NCBI GenBank assembly: GCA_963576565.1
Contig: OY755038.1
Span: forward strand, 181,342,452-181,406,451
Direction of reading: 5' to 3'
Length of the DNA stretch: 64,000 bases
Source: Aspidapion aeneum
Taxonomy: Eukaryota > Arthropoda > Insecta > Coleoptera > Brentidae
How positions within the stretch are numbered: position 1 is the stretch's first letter; each line of letters opens with the position of its first letter. The notes beneath the pieces were generated by a model. It searched no databases and was not told the origin of the DNA. It was given only the letters and a program-made list of their open reading frames with translations. The position numbers and the translations under genes were made by a program. Below, in pieces: positions 46,085 through 59,834 of the stretch.

Positions 46085-47350
46085 TTTTTTGTTCAGTACT
46101 TCAAAAGGATAATTATTCAGTAAAATTTTCTTGAAAATATTTTTAAACAAATTTCTGTTCCCATGTTCTAAAAAAATGTAAAATCTAAATTTTAAAAACT
46201 ATTTTTCTATAATCACCAAAAACAGTTGTTGATTTTAAGTAAGCACTGTATAGTCGTTATTTTAATTTAAAAAATAAAGTACCTTATGAAGTTTCTTCAA
46301 TAATTAATTCACTTTTTATTTTAAAAAACATACAGAAAGGATAATTATTCAATAAAATTTCCTTCAAAGAGAAAATTGTTCAAAAACATTTTCTTCAAAT
46401 AGAAATTTGTTTGCACAAATTTCCATTTAAAGAAAATGTTTTTCGAGGAATTTCCATCCAAGGAAAATGTTTTAGGAGAAAATGATTTAGAAGAATTTTC
46501 CATTTGAACATATTTTTACTCAAATGTTACAAAAACTGTAAAATCTTAATTTTAAAATTTATTTTAGCTCACACTACTACTATACCATAGTAGAGTGCGC
46601 TATGTTGATTTTTTTGAGAAAAAAAAAGTTTCTCTGAGAGTTTAAGTGAAAATATGTCGTGTGTGATCTCAAACGAAAGGTAATTAAGTCTGGAGTTAAA
46701 CAAAATACATTTTAGTTTAAAAAATAGCGTGGGGGTAGATTTCAAAAATTAGAGTTTAAGTCAAAACATGGCTTGTGTGGTATCAAACGAAAGGTAATTG
46801 AGTATGGAGTTGAATAAAATATATTTCAGTTTTTAGTTATATTAGCTCACACGTACACTATAACTATCCTACCTAGTGTGAGCTTAGGTACCCATATATT
46901 GGCAGAGTATTTTTATAATCACCAAAAACACATAAAAAAAAGAAAGTACCTTATTAAGATTCTAAATCAATAATTAAATTTAAAAAAACATTTTCTTCAA
47001 AAGGATAAATCATTCAATAAAATTTTCTATATACAGAAAATTGTTCAAAAACATTTTCTTTGATTAGAAGTTTGTTCGAACAAACATTTTGTTCGATTAG
47101 AAGTTTGTTCGAACAAATTTCCATTTAAAGAAAATGTTTTTGAACGATTTTTCGTTCAAGGAAAATGTATTTCAAATAATTTTTCATTAGAACATATTTG
47201 TTACAAAAAATGTAAAATTTTTACATAACTTTTTTTTCTATAGTAACCAAAAACTCAAAGTTTTTGATTTAAAATAAAGGACTGAAAAGTCATTATTCAG
47301 TGACCCAATAAAAGTGAAAAAAAAGTACCTACTGCATAAGGTTTCTAAAT
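46085..47350. repeat. Three tandem copies of a roughly 310-bp unit
   Basis: Units start near 46100, 46337 and 46999 with AAAGGATAA.TCATTCA.TAAAATT and end with TATAATCACCAAAAAC or TATAGTAACCAAAAAC followed by AAAGTACCT. The second contains a family A insertion at 46562-46914. Words such as TTTGTTCGAACAAA and CATTTAAAGAAAATGTTTTT recur inside. Confidence 0.75.
46562..46914 (+). mobile_element. Family A element, internally deleted copy
   Basis: Both ends are present (TTTTAGCTCACAC start, GGCAGAGTATTTT end). The region from the GAAAAAAAAAGTT block to the first tandem unit is deleted, removing the core motif and the tetranucleotide array. The undisturbed neighbouring tandem copies read ACTATTTTTCTATAATCACC, showing the insertion went into a T run. 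Confidence 0.85.
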
Positions 47351-47687
47351 AATTTATTAACAAAAAAAAATTGAATTATATTATACAAGTAAATAATAAT
47401 TTATTCTAGCACTGTCGATACAATGATTCTTCTCATCTCATCTCATCTTCATGGCTAGTATAGGTATGATTAGTTAAATTTAAAAAAATACAAAAATTGG
47501 ATATATAGGTATACCTATGTCACAGGCTTGTAGTAATAAATAATGATTTTAGTTGTGGGGGTTGCTATAGTCTATAGTTAAAAAAGCTTTAGTAAGTACC
47601 TATAAGCAGATAGTGTAACTATAACCCTGCCAAATTAAATTAACAAAATAAGCACCTATTAAAAATTGGTAAACTAACCATGTATAA

Positions 47688-47842
47688 CATGGGCGTAGTC
47701 AGGGTCTCACTCAGGGTGGGGCAAAAAAGCAAAAAAATGTATAGCTCCCCTTTAATTCTGGTATTACTAAATGAGCTAAAGCCAGGATGGTGCATGTGAC
47801 AAGGCAGGGTGGGGCAAGTGCCCCACCCTGACTACGCCCATG
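47688..47842. mobile_element. 155-bp hAT-like MITE with perfect 8-bp duplication
   Basis: Ends CATGGGCGTAGTCAGGG and its perfect complement, flanked by ATGTATAA on both sides (47680-47687 and 47843-47850). Inner repeat CAGGGTGGGGCAA appears in both orientations. Young-looking by the intact ends. Confidence 0.92.
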
Positions 47843-48128
47843 ATGTATAACCATCCAAAGAACACCAATATTATTTAAAAGTTTTATTGCCAAATTTGAT
47901 TTAAGCCCCTCAAAAAAATTGATCCAGTTATATTCCTTATAAGGAATATAAACACTCAAGAGGGGGAGATTGGCTTTGCGTCATGATTACACGCAATGTT
48001 TTTTTAATGTGTTTTTTCTTGAAAATGTGTTACGAGGGGGAGTTAAAAATCCTGACTTTTGCGTTGCATAATTTAAGGATGTTCCCCTATACATATCCAT
48101 TATTTTGAATTTTTATGATAATTTTAAC

Positions 48129-48440
48129 TTTGTATACTAACTATAGGTAGGTACGTTTCTTTTCATATTTCATCAGGAGATTTTATGAGTGAAGCTTCAA
48201 GACTATGTAGAACTATTCATATCTTCTCGTCTTTTGTGAGGGGCATATTTAAAAGAAATGGAGCCCCTCTGGGATGGAAAACTTTGTATACTATGTTTCT
48301 CTTCTTATATCATCAGGAGATTTTATAGGTGAGGCTTCGTGTAGAACCACAGAGGTTATCCAAGTAGAGCTATCCAAATCTTCTTGTCTTTTGTGAGAGG
48401 CGTATTTACAAGAAATGGAGCCTCTCTCTGGGATAATAAT
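48129..48440. repeat. Two-copy tandem duplication, unit about 155 bp
   Basis: Copies share ACTTTGTATACTA, CATCAGGAGATTTTAT, TCTTTTGTGAG.GGC and AGAAATGGAGCC. The second has a small insertion with CACAGAGGTTATCCAAG. Confidence 0.8.
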
Positions 48441-49270
48441 CCGCCCCACAGAACACCATATCCGCACGTGTGAGAAATCATTTTTTTATAACTAGTAATA
48501 TAATTAAAAAAAAAAATTCTGTTTGTTTATTGTGAAATTCCTTCATACTTGTCTGTCAAAGTGTCATAAAAATCACGGCGAACTCGATTTTCTGAAATAA
48601 GTGAAAGAATTCTACCAAGCTGCACTCACAACACTGCGGCTCGCGATCACTGACTTGTATGAACACTGAGAAATAAATTCGACGTACAATTCGTGTCGGA
48701 AAACGGTTTTTGTTTCCTTCATATAATGAAATTCGTTAGAAAATTAGCTCTAGAATGTTGTGTTTACTAATATCTAAGGTTGTTTTGCCTTTTTGGTTCA
48801 AAATATTGAGCAGAAACCTTCCACGATATTTTGCCAGTTCTAGTTGAACTCAATGCAGCCCAATTTTGTATGGCTAAAAATTTTAGCTGGCTAAAAACGA
48901 TCGGAGGTCTAATCTACAAAAATCGACCTCCTGGTGACAAAAACTTATTTATTTTATATAGTTTTATGGTGAAATAGACAATGTTCAAAGATATTTAAGT
49001 TAAAAAAAACTTTATTTCACTATAAGAAGATCATTTTACCCGTAGAAAAGTTAAAATGTGCTTTAAGCCTTGGTTAAAAGATTACGAAGGCACGAACTTG
49101 ATAATAAGACCAGCTTAAAAGTGGGCAGACAAGTTTGTATTATAAAACTCTTCCTAATCCGACAATATAAATATGCAATTTAATTCTATGTATAGTAAGG
49201 AAGCAGTAAGAAACGTCAAGATGGATAAATAGACAAAAAAGTATATAGTTCAGGCCTACAGGTTCAGATA
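48441..49270. other. No gene recognised
   Basis: AT-rich. Includes the reverse match of the 36433-36475 block near 48893-48930 (CGATCGGAGGTCTAATC). Confidence 0.4.
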
Positions 49271-49274
49271 CTGC

Positions 49275-49512
49275 GTTTAATGAGATAAGCAACACACTTG
49301 GTGATAGACATGATATCCCTCGAACAGTTTACGAAGGGGAACCACCCCTCCTCCCCTGGCACTGGGTTGATCCCCTCCCCGAAAAAAAACTGCCAAAAAG
49401 CAAATTCAAGGGAGGGAAACCCTCATGACAGAAGGGGTGGTTCCCCTTTGTAAAATATTCGGAGGAGTCTCATGTCCATCCATACCAAGTGTGTTACTTC
49501 TTTCATTAAATG
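49275..49512. repeat. 238-bp inverted repeat
   Basis: Arms of about 95 bp. AACACACTTGGT, GACATGA and AAGGGGAACCACCCCT on the left are mirrored on the right. The spacer holds CCCTCCCC-type words. Diverged, with no clear duplication. Confidence 0.65.
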
Positions 49513-49670
49513 CAATAATAGGTAACATGTAAAAATTTATTGCAGAGTAAAAGTTATTTAAATTTAGATGATAAACTGAGATAACAACTTAAAACAGGAC
49601 ATAAACGAAATAATCAAGAATAAATTGAGACCTGGGAATACAAACATTGAAAACCAACAGCGAAATTTTA

Positions 49671-50050
49671 GGCTCGTACACATTAAGCGAACGAATAAAA
49701 ACAGCGAACATTTGGTATTTGTTTTATCAGTATTCGGAGTCTCGCCTACATTAAGTAAAAGAAAAGCAAAAAGAAGCTGGCCAGTCTGCTGTTTGTTAAC
49801 AAGTCGTCAAAATAAACAAATGAAACTGACTCTTTCGGCCAGAATTGAAGAATTGTTTTTAACCACGTCTACACCAAGCAGCAAATACTTACCTTTAATG
49901 TAAATATATACCTCTCTTCGAACAAATGAGGCTGAGGCTAAAGATAAACCAAACGCTTCGTTTGCATTTGATTTCCTCGACACATTGTGTGAACTCGTTT
50001 TTATGTTTTCATTGACCATTCGCTATTCGTTCGCTCAATGTAAACGCGCC
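49671..50050. mobile_element. 380-bp Harbinger-like MITE, TTA duplication
   Basis: Ends GGCTCGTACACATTAAGCG and the complement of GGCGCGTTTACATTGAGCG, flanked by TTA at 49668-49670 and 50051-50053. A GG-start with a 3-bp TTA/TAA duplication fits PIF/Harbinger. Reading frames over both strands here are not supported as genes. Confidence 0.75.
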
Positions 50051-50429
50051 TTAAGTGGCCCCTTTTGGCATTAGTTTAGTTCGTACTTTCTTTTTCTAGA
50101 CAAAGGATGCTTTTTTTCGTCGCAATTGTCGTACTGGTCGTACTTACTTTCCAAATAGTTCATCTACTGCACATTCTAGCTTCTTCTTGAATAACGCTGG
50201 CTGTCAAAGTTTTTTTGCGTTTCTTTAATTTTGCAATGCTAAAGCTATCTTAATTTCCATTAGCTTTATATTTCCTTGATGTCATATGTCTTTCTAAATA
50301 TTCAGCTGGTTAAGATCTAATCGCTTGTGGTCTCATTTTTATTAGATGTTAAATAAAATATGTCCAAACACAAATTTAAATTTACGATACAATTCGCCCA
50401 ATAAAACAAAACTAATGTTCTTATAACGG

Positions 50430-50560
50430 AGATAATTTAGTGGCATAATAATGAGGAATTAACAAGAAAAATAATATACGTAACAAAAAGATTTTACCAC
50501 AGACTGGATTTGAACCAGTGCAGTAACCTCTTGCTAAAACTAACCTTTGTAACGCATTTA
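50430..50560 (-). mobile_element. tRNA-related SINE-like sequence
   Basis: On the minus strand a T-arm is intact (ACTGG, loop TTCAAAT, CCAGT at 50501-50517), giving a perfect B box GGTTCAAATCC. An A-box-like AAGGTTAGTTTTAGC lies about 30 bp upstream. The acceptor stem does not close, so it is not a functional tRNA gene. The downstream tail ATGCCACTAAATTATCTCC resembles the arms of the hairpin at 4990-5118. Confidence 0.5.
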
Positions 50561-50948
50561 GTTTGAGGCTTCAGACCTCGAATAGTATACTCCTAAGTTA
50601 ATATTTTGATTTTTACAAATGTTATTTAAGTATTTAAACCAAATGCTCGTGTCAAAACTGGTAGGAAGGGTAAAACAAAGTTTGAAAAACTATTTACTTA
50701 TTGTAATGTTCACAAAATTGGACCCCCCTTTTTTTCACACTCGTTTTCATAACAAAACAAAATCCAAATATATCGATAACGTAAAACGTGCCTATAAAAC
50801 AAAAAACATTTTGGTAAAATAATTTCAAAGTTTATTTCTGGATATGTTTTGTTTTGATGTTAGGTTAAAAAAACCAATTGATTTTTCTTTCTTATAATAG
50901 TCAATTTTTCTTAACCCTTTCTGTCCCAACACCGCATAAGTATATATG

Positions 50949-52698
<1,750 letters not shown>

Positions 52699-53079
52699 AA
52701 AAAGTGGGTCTGTAGTCCCAGCCGCCGTATATATACGGAGGAGGCGGAATGGTCTCAATTCACCAAAGCCTATATATGCGCTACTTTAGACCCATTGGGG
52801 GCCCAATGCCGCAGATGTCCAAAAAAAAATTTACATTATTTTTTTTTTAGTTACATTTTTTAAAGTTGCTTTTGCTCTCTGATGAGTACTTCTCTGAAAG
52901 TTAAAAATTATATATCTCTCATTAACATACCAAAAATACCAAAAATAAACATTGTTTGTTCATTTATCTGTTTATTTATATGCGACGTATATATATGGCA
53001 ATGGGACTCTAAGCATGAAAAAAGCTCTGGGACTGAGGGCCCAACATGTAAATTAAGGCCCGGGACACAAAGGGTTAAT

Positions 53080-54158
53080 ATTAATTTTTAGTTTTTATAT
53101 AAAGAAAAACTGAAAATCGTGATTCTAGGGATGGATATTTAAAAAGATTCAATTTTCAAATAATCCTATTTTAAGGTGCGTTGACAAATCGGTTTATTAG
53201 TTTTTGACAATGCTACTTTCAAAGCTGCCACAGCTCTATAAAAAAATATATTTTATTATGAAAACTAATAAACTAAACCATTTCTTTAATTAAAAATACA
53301 CCGTTATACGAGAATACAGGGCCTTTAAAACAATGAGCTACTCGAACCAAAAATATTAGGGAAAAAATTACACCACGATAAAAAATTTACCCATTAGCTA
53401 AGCAAAAAGTTGATAATCAAAAAACAGCATTTGAGGCATGCAACATAAGTCTTATTTGGCTTATTTTTAATTATTTTAACAGTTTTATCATACGATTTTA
53501 AAACATATACCATGTTGTAGGGAGAATCCCAAGCCCTTTAAACCAAAATGTCATTTGATGTATGTATTCTTTATCTACATAATAAGGGTAAAATTACCTT
53601 TTAACGAGGACACCAAAGTAGCCAAAAGATATCCTCTGGCAAACAAAATAGATGTAAATTCCAAAATTATTTGATAAATACCCAAATAAGCCTCTGTTTC
53701 GTTTTCATACGGCCACCCTGTGTTTTATTTTCTACAAATAAGTACGAAGACAAAAATGAACTGCAACATTTTTACATTTTTCTGATCGAAAGGAAGCCTT
53801 TAAAACCAGTCTGATGATTCTCATACTGACTTGGTCCTTCTGATATGTTAATATACTTGCATTTTAACTATAGCGTGTAATACCGGTAGCCTTATGAATA
53901 ATTTTGACTGGCTAATGCGACCTGAAAAGAATTTTAATGTCAAACTTTCCAATTAAGATGAGCACGTTTTAAAATTTCGGTAATGGTATGACTTGTAGGG
54001 CCATTTACATCGTAATTTATTGAATGACACCAATTTGTGCTGCTTTAAGTGATATTAACGGCATTTTAAGGAAATATGGATAAGTGTGTTATCAAGAAAT
54101 TGTATCCAACACAAAATTGCTGTTTTTATGCTCACCTATACCTACGTATCTTTTTCAC
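53080..54158. other. No gene recognised
   Basis: AT-rich, no supportable feature. Confidence 0.4.
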
Positions 54159-54164
54159 ATATTA

Positions 54165-54391
54165 GGGACTTATTGCAATAAAGCCAGGTAATAATATTGC
54201 TGGGCACTATTCTGACAGTTTTTCATTGAAAACTGAGAGTTGATCTTTCAAAATGGACATACCAAAGTCGAATTTCTAAATCCAGTCGTTTATTTTCCAT
54301 TATAATGGCGGCACTATTAATTCTGGGCCTTATAATACACAAATGCCTAATTGCTGCACAATTATTGCCTGGGTTTATTGCAATAAGTCCC
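54165..54391. mobile_element. 227-bp MITE with TATTA duplication
   Basis: Ends GGGACTTATTGCAATAAAGC and the complement of GGGACTTATTGCAATAAACC, flanked by TATTA at 54160-54164 and 54392-54396. A truncated copy is at 10359-10450. Confidence 0.85.
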
Positions 54392-54977
54392 TATTATCTT
54401 TGATATAAATAATTATTTTTATTTCAAAAGGAATGTCAGTGTTTACTAATTTGTTAAGATCCAGCATTTTATATGTCAAAAAATCTAACACAAAAACAAA
54501 CAAAAAACCGAATAACATTTTTTTAACGCTGTGTCATTTTTTGGAAATCTAGTCTCTGTTGTCATAGGTTTCCATATAAAAATGTCTTAAATTTATTTAT
54601 AGAAATAGTCAATGTTTGATTAAAAATTTATTGACAAACATTTTTATAGCCAAATAATGCTTACATAAATCTCTTAAAAATACCTACTGCAGATGCATCA
54701 ATATATTAAATAGGAACCAAAATTATTATTTTTTTAAAGTGCAATTTATACTAGTGCAATTTATACTAGAATTTTATCTTGCAACACACTATAATGATTT
54801 AAAAACGGTTCGCTTAGCATCAATTTGTCCGAATAATTAATAGCTTTATAGGTACGGAGTGTTCCAACGAAAATTTAGCACAAGGCATTTTGTTCTTTCT
54901 TAATTGAATTAGGAAAAAAACACTAAAACACGTCGATTATATTTGCGAGCGAAATGCCTCCTTCGAACGGTAATATA

Positions 54978-56421
54978 CAGGGTCTTTCAGACTACACGCA
55001 CAGGCTGATTATTTTAAAAGGGATAATTATTTTTAAACATTTTTAAATCACTATCAAGGTAGTGAAATGGGCTCTTTCTGATGATGTAGGTTTTAAGGTC
55101 CTAGCCTCATAAGAAGTGTCAAAATTCCGCTCGACGTTGATTTTTTTAAATGGAACATGCTATATCTGATTGCGGATTTAAGTTCTACAAGAAAAATTAA
55201 AACGTTTTATTCGAAACCTTTTTTCCGAAAATGCTTTTTTAAACCTCAAAACTGATATTAAATTATTTCGCAGTTATAACCAAGAAAATACTCTGCCAAT
55301 CTATGGGCACCTAAGCTCACACTAGGTACTATAGTTATAGTGTACGTGTGAGCTAATATAACTAAAAAGTGAAATATATTTTATTTAACTTCAGACTCAA
55401 TTACCTTTCGTTTGATACCACACAAGCCATGTATTGACTTAAACTCTAATTTTTTAAATTTACCCTCACCCTTTTTTAAATAACTAAAATGTATTTTGTT
55501 TAACTCTAGACTCATTTACCTTTCGTTTGATATCACACACGCAATATTTTCACTTAAACTCTGATTTTTGACATTTACCCCCACCCTTTTTTTTAAATAA
55601 ATTAAAATTAATTTTGTTTAACTCCAGACTTAATTTCCTTTCGTTTGATATCACACACGCCATATTTTCACATAAACTCTCATTTTTAAAATCTATCCCC
55701 ACCCTTTTATTTGGTTTGCGTGCGGTGGATTTCGTTTATTTTTAAATGAGACCACCACGGCCCAAGACCCAGCCTAGGTACCAAATTTCAGTTAAATCGG
55801 ACAAAGCGGTTTTTGAGTTATGCGGGTTGGTCGTTACAGACAGACATACAGACAGACAGACAGCAAGACAAAAAAATTTCAAAATCATCTGAAGCGCAAA
55901 GATATATTAAAATTTTTGAAATCGGAGCAACTTTTTTTTTCTCGAAAAAATTAGGATCACCATAGCTCACACTACTATAGTATAATAGTAGTGTGAGCTA
56001 AAAACGGAAAGTAACCAAAATATTTACTTCCCAAACTTTGGCATAACAAGACATTTAAATTGACAGATCTCCATTGAAAAGATTGTTTTTGCCTGTCTTG
56101 CGTCATTTAATTTGGACTTTGGTAACTTTCCGTTTTTTGTCTTGGTTATAACTGCGAAATAATTTAATATCAGCTTTGAGGTTTAAAAAAGCATTTTTGG
56201 GAAAAAGTCTTCGAATATAACGTTTTAATTTTTCCGCGTAGAATTGAAATCCGCAATCAGAAATAGCATGTTCCATTTAAAAAAATCAACGTCGAGCGGA
56301 ATTTTGACACTTCCTGTAAGGCTAGGACATTAAAACCTACATCATCAGAAAGAGCACATCTCACTCAAATAATTATCCCTTTTACAATAATCGGCCTGCG
56401 CGGGTGGTCTGAAACACCCTG
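54978..56421. mobile_element. TA-target MITE carrying a family A insert
   Basis: Ends CAGGGTCTTTCAGACTACAC and the complement of CAGGGTGTTTCAGACCACCC, flanked by TA. Arms of about 320 bp include CGTCGAGCGGAATTTTGACA and TAATTTAATATCAGTTTTGAG-type words in inverse order. Without the insert it is about 725 bp. Family A copy 4 (55285-56004) sits near the loop. Confidence 0.85.
55285..56004 (-). mobile_element. Family A element, copy 4, with short array
   Basis: Complete minus-orientation copy with three tandem units of 100-110 bp, core CCGATTTAACTGAAATTTGG (minus strand), and only about 25 bp of tetranucleotide array (55838-55863). The host MITE's other arm shows the empty site as AAGACAAAAAACGGAAAG, so insertion was into an A run. 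Confidence 0.85.
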
Positions 56422-56424
56422 TAT

Positions 56425-57393
56425 ACCCCTATATTTTAAATAGGAATAGTGCTGCCGTGCTCAGCAAAAACCTAGTAATTCGACTTACTCGAAAATGAGA
56501 TTTTTATATAATTGAAATCGCCGTTAAAAATGGCGCCAGCCGGTTTTTTTAGAATGTGGCTATCTAGAAAAACAAGGAAGTTATGAAGTTAGTATGTAGT
56601 CAAATAAACTATAGTTAGTATGTGGTCAAATAAACTTCAAACTCTATTTCCCAAAACACTAGTTTTTGACTTACTAGGTTTCTGCTTTGCACGGCAGAGT
56701 TGTTCAAGTAATACTGTGGTTTGAAGGTCTTTTAAATGTATCTATAAACGTATAAAAACTTCGAAAGTATATCGATTCCTTTTTGGAATATTTGGCTCCG
56801 AAGTTACACGTGCGTAAAGATACTCTTTTTAAACAAGCTTTTACTCGACCCACTTCCCTCACCTCACCTCTTCTATTTAGAATACAAGGGTAGAGATTAC
56901 CCCTTAAAATGGATGCATGGTACATTTCACATACATAACATTGCAAATAGTGTCCTACTTGAAAGCAAAATTAACCTTCCTTAGGGTTTTCCCTAGTTTC
57001 ATCAGGAAATACCCGCAAAAGTATGTTAAGTTTTAAAATTTGCTCCCTATAATAATGCAAGATATTTATAAACAATTATACAGATATTAAATAATATTGC
57101 ATTGCAAGGCGTAAAATCGGTTAAACATTTAACCAAAATGTAGACCTGTCGAGACTAAGCCAATAAACCTAGTTCTTAGCGACCTTTAGGGTTTTTTTTT
57201 ATAATTTTTTTAATTAAGCCCAAATCCACCTTTCTATCTCCTAAAAGAAAAAATAATAAACGAGTAGCGGGCCCTTTTCAATAACATTTTAATTTAGGCA
57301 TACTTAACAATCTACAATTGCAGCTACACCTTTTAAAATTTGAACAAAATGTTTGCATTGATATAGGTATAGAGTGAACCCTGAATGCATGTA
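56425..57393. other. No gene recognised
   Basis: AT-rich; an AGTTAGTATGTGGTCAAATAA phrase is repeated near 56588-56634. No coding support. Confidence 0.4.
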
Positions 57394-57396
57394 CGT

Positions 57397-58198
57397 TTTT
57401 AGCTCACACATATACTATACTATAGTAGTATGTTTAGCTCACACATGTACTATACTATAATAGTGTGAGCTATGGTGATCCTAATTTTTTCGAGAAAAAA
57501 AAAGTTGCTCCGATTTAAAAAAAATTTATATATCTTTGCGTTTCAGATGATTTTGAAACTTTTTGTCGCGCCGTCTGTCTGTCTGTCTGGCTGTATGTGT
57601 GTCTGTCTGTCTGTCTGTCTGTATGTCTGTATGTCTGTCTGTAACGACCAACGCGCATAACTCAAAAACCGCTTGGCCGATTTTAATGAAATTTGGTATC
57701 TAGGTTGTGTCTTGGGTCGAGATGGTCCCATTTAAAAATGAACAAAATCCACCGAACACAAGCCAAAAAAAAAGGGTGGGGGAAGATTTCAAAAATTAGA
57801 GTTTATGTGAAAATATGGCGTGTGTGATATCAAACGAAAGGTAATTGAGTATGGAGTTAAACAAAATACATTTTAGTTTCTTTTTCTTTAAAAAGGGTGG
57901 GGGTAGATCTCAAAAATTAGAGTTTACGTGAAAATATGGCGTGTGTGATATCAAACGAAAGGTAATTGAGTCCGGAGTTAAACAAAATACATTTTAGTTT
58001 TTGTTTTTTTAAGGGTGGGGTAGATTTCAAAAATTTGAGTTTAAGTCATAACATGGCTTGTGTGGTATCAAACAAAAGGTAATTTAGTCTGGAGTTGAAT
58101 AAGTTATATTTCAGTTTTTAGTTTTATTAGCTCGCACGTACACTATAACTATAGTACCTAGTGTAAGCTTAGGGGCCCATATATTGACAGAGTATTTT
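57397..58198 (+). mobile_element. Family A element, copy 5, with duplicated end hairpin
   Basis: The 5' end hairpin occurs twice in tandem (57397-57425 and 57433-57472). The tetranucleotide array (57572-57642) is imperfect, with GGCTG, TATG and TGTG variants. Three tandem units of 100-110 bp, the second hairpin and a GACAGAGTATTTT end follow. Confidence 0.85.
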
Positions 58199-58379
58199 TC
58201 TTTAGAGACAATTTGACCTGTTAACTTTAGTTTTAAAGGCATATAAACTAAAAATATAGAGGATAATATAAATATCACACAACTATTCTATACAGAATTA
58301 TACCAAACAAAAATGGAACCATCGCGAGAAAGAATAACGAAACTCTAAACAAAAATTAAGAACATAAACTTAGAACTAC

Positions 58380-59830
58380 AACCTTAAACAAGCAAAGCGA
58401 AAATAAAGATCGGATTTCAGAAAATGAAAAATAACAAATCGCCTGAAAAAGACGAAGTAACGGCAGGGATGCTTAAGTAGGATGGTAAAGCTGTAGTTAA
58501 TACCTTCCATATTCTTCTGAATAAAATACTAAAAGAAAAAATAATCTTAAACAACTGAAAAGGATCAATAACCACAACTGTACACAATAAAGGCGATGGT
58601 GCAGACCTAATAAACTACCAATCTATCATACTCCTTAATGTAATGTAATGTAATGTGTAACTTTTCACGAAAATATTAACAGATAGACTAACAACAAAAT
58701 TTGACAAATATCGATCAAAAGAACAAGCACGCTTCAGAAAAGGTTTTAGTACCATTGACTACCCATTACTCATGAAAATCCTACTAGAACACGCCAACGA
58801 AAAGAACATTCCACTATTATATTGCGTTTATAAACTTTGAAAAAGCTCTATTTCTATAGCATTGAGCACTGGGCAGTAAAAGACTCTTTAATTAATAGAT
58901 CACAAACACACATATTAAATAGCGAATTTATATAACCAAGCAACTACATCAATCAAAATCCACGAAGGAACCAAGCCAATCCATAAGAAGAGGTATCAAA
59001 AATGGTAACATAATATCCCCTCAACTATTAAACCAGGCCTTAGAAGATGTTTTTAAAAACTTAGATTTGGAAGAAATAGGCATCAATACTTGAACCACCA
59101 ACGATATGCTGACGATATCGCCTTAATAACAGATAAGAAAGAACTAATAAAAATAATGGAAAAACTGGATACAGCAGCTAAAAATATAGGCTTGAGTATG
59201 AACTACACTAAAACCAAAATCATAACAAACACAGATGAAAATATCACGATCAGAATAAACCAAGAACAAAATATAGAATAAAATAGAACAAGTAGAGGAA
59301 TATATAGCTGGGACAAATGATTAAACTAAAAATAGGAACAGAAACAGCTTAACGCAAGAGGCGAGTAAGATTGGCCTTGGCAGCATTCGGTAAATTAAGC
59401 TACATATTAAAAAATAAAAAATATCATCAGTAGCTCAAAACGAAAGTGTATAACCAGTGTATCCTTCATGTACTCATCTATGGATCCCAGACCTGGACAC
59501 TTTTGAAATCAAACATGGTAACAAAAGCCCAAAGATCAATGTACAGACAAATGTTACATAACAGATAAGGAATCAAGGGATAAGAAATTATACAAAATTA
59601 ACGGATGTCAAAGGAGGAATGGCAAAATTAAAATGGAAATTTGCGGGTCATAATAACAGACAGAAAAACCATCGATGGAACAAATGTATTCTAAACTGAA
59701 GACCTTGGGAAAACAAAAGAAGTAGGCGAAGTCCTCAAATAAGACCCCAAGATGGATAAACACGGCGACAGACAGAGGAGAGTGAAAGATATTGGGAGGT
59801 CCAAAGATGGATCGAAGAAGGCTAAATAAG
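58380..59830 (+). pseudogene. RTE-type LINE reverse transcriptase, decayed
   Basis: Fragments in changing frames follow an RTE-type pol. KMKNNKSP.KDEVTA lies near 58425, a KGDGADLINYQSI segment near 58590, and the catalytic motif HQRYADDIALI at 59096-59125. LSMNYTKTKI follows near 59195. The connection domain reads TYGSQTW-like sequence near 59478, and the C-terminal part has KMAKLKWKFAGH near 59610 and a Trp-Arg-rich tail ending near 59826. YADD is intact but the frame has many stops and shifts, so it is dead. The upstream endonuclease domain is not recognisable. Confidence 0.75.
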
Positions 59831-59834
59831 TAGG

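Noticed and set aside
45912..46112. 66-codon frame possibly from a hAT C-terminus
   Set aside because: Only a vague resemblance (a CTVTEK...RTF pattern); no conserved dimerisation motif could be confirmed.
49625..50019. Overlapping frames of 92 and 70 codons on opposite strands
   Set aside because: Most of both lies within a Harbinger-like MITE and neither shows a protein family.
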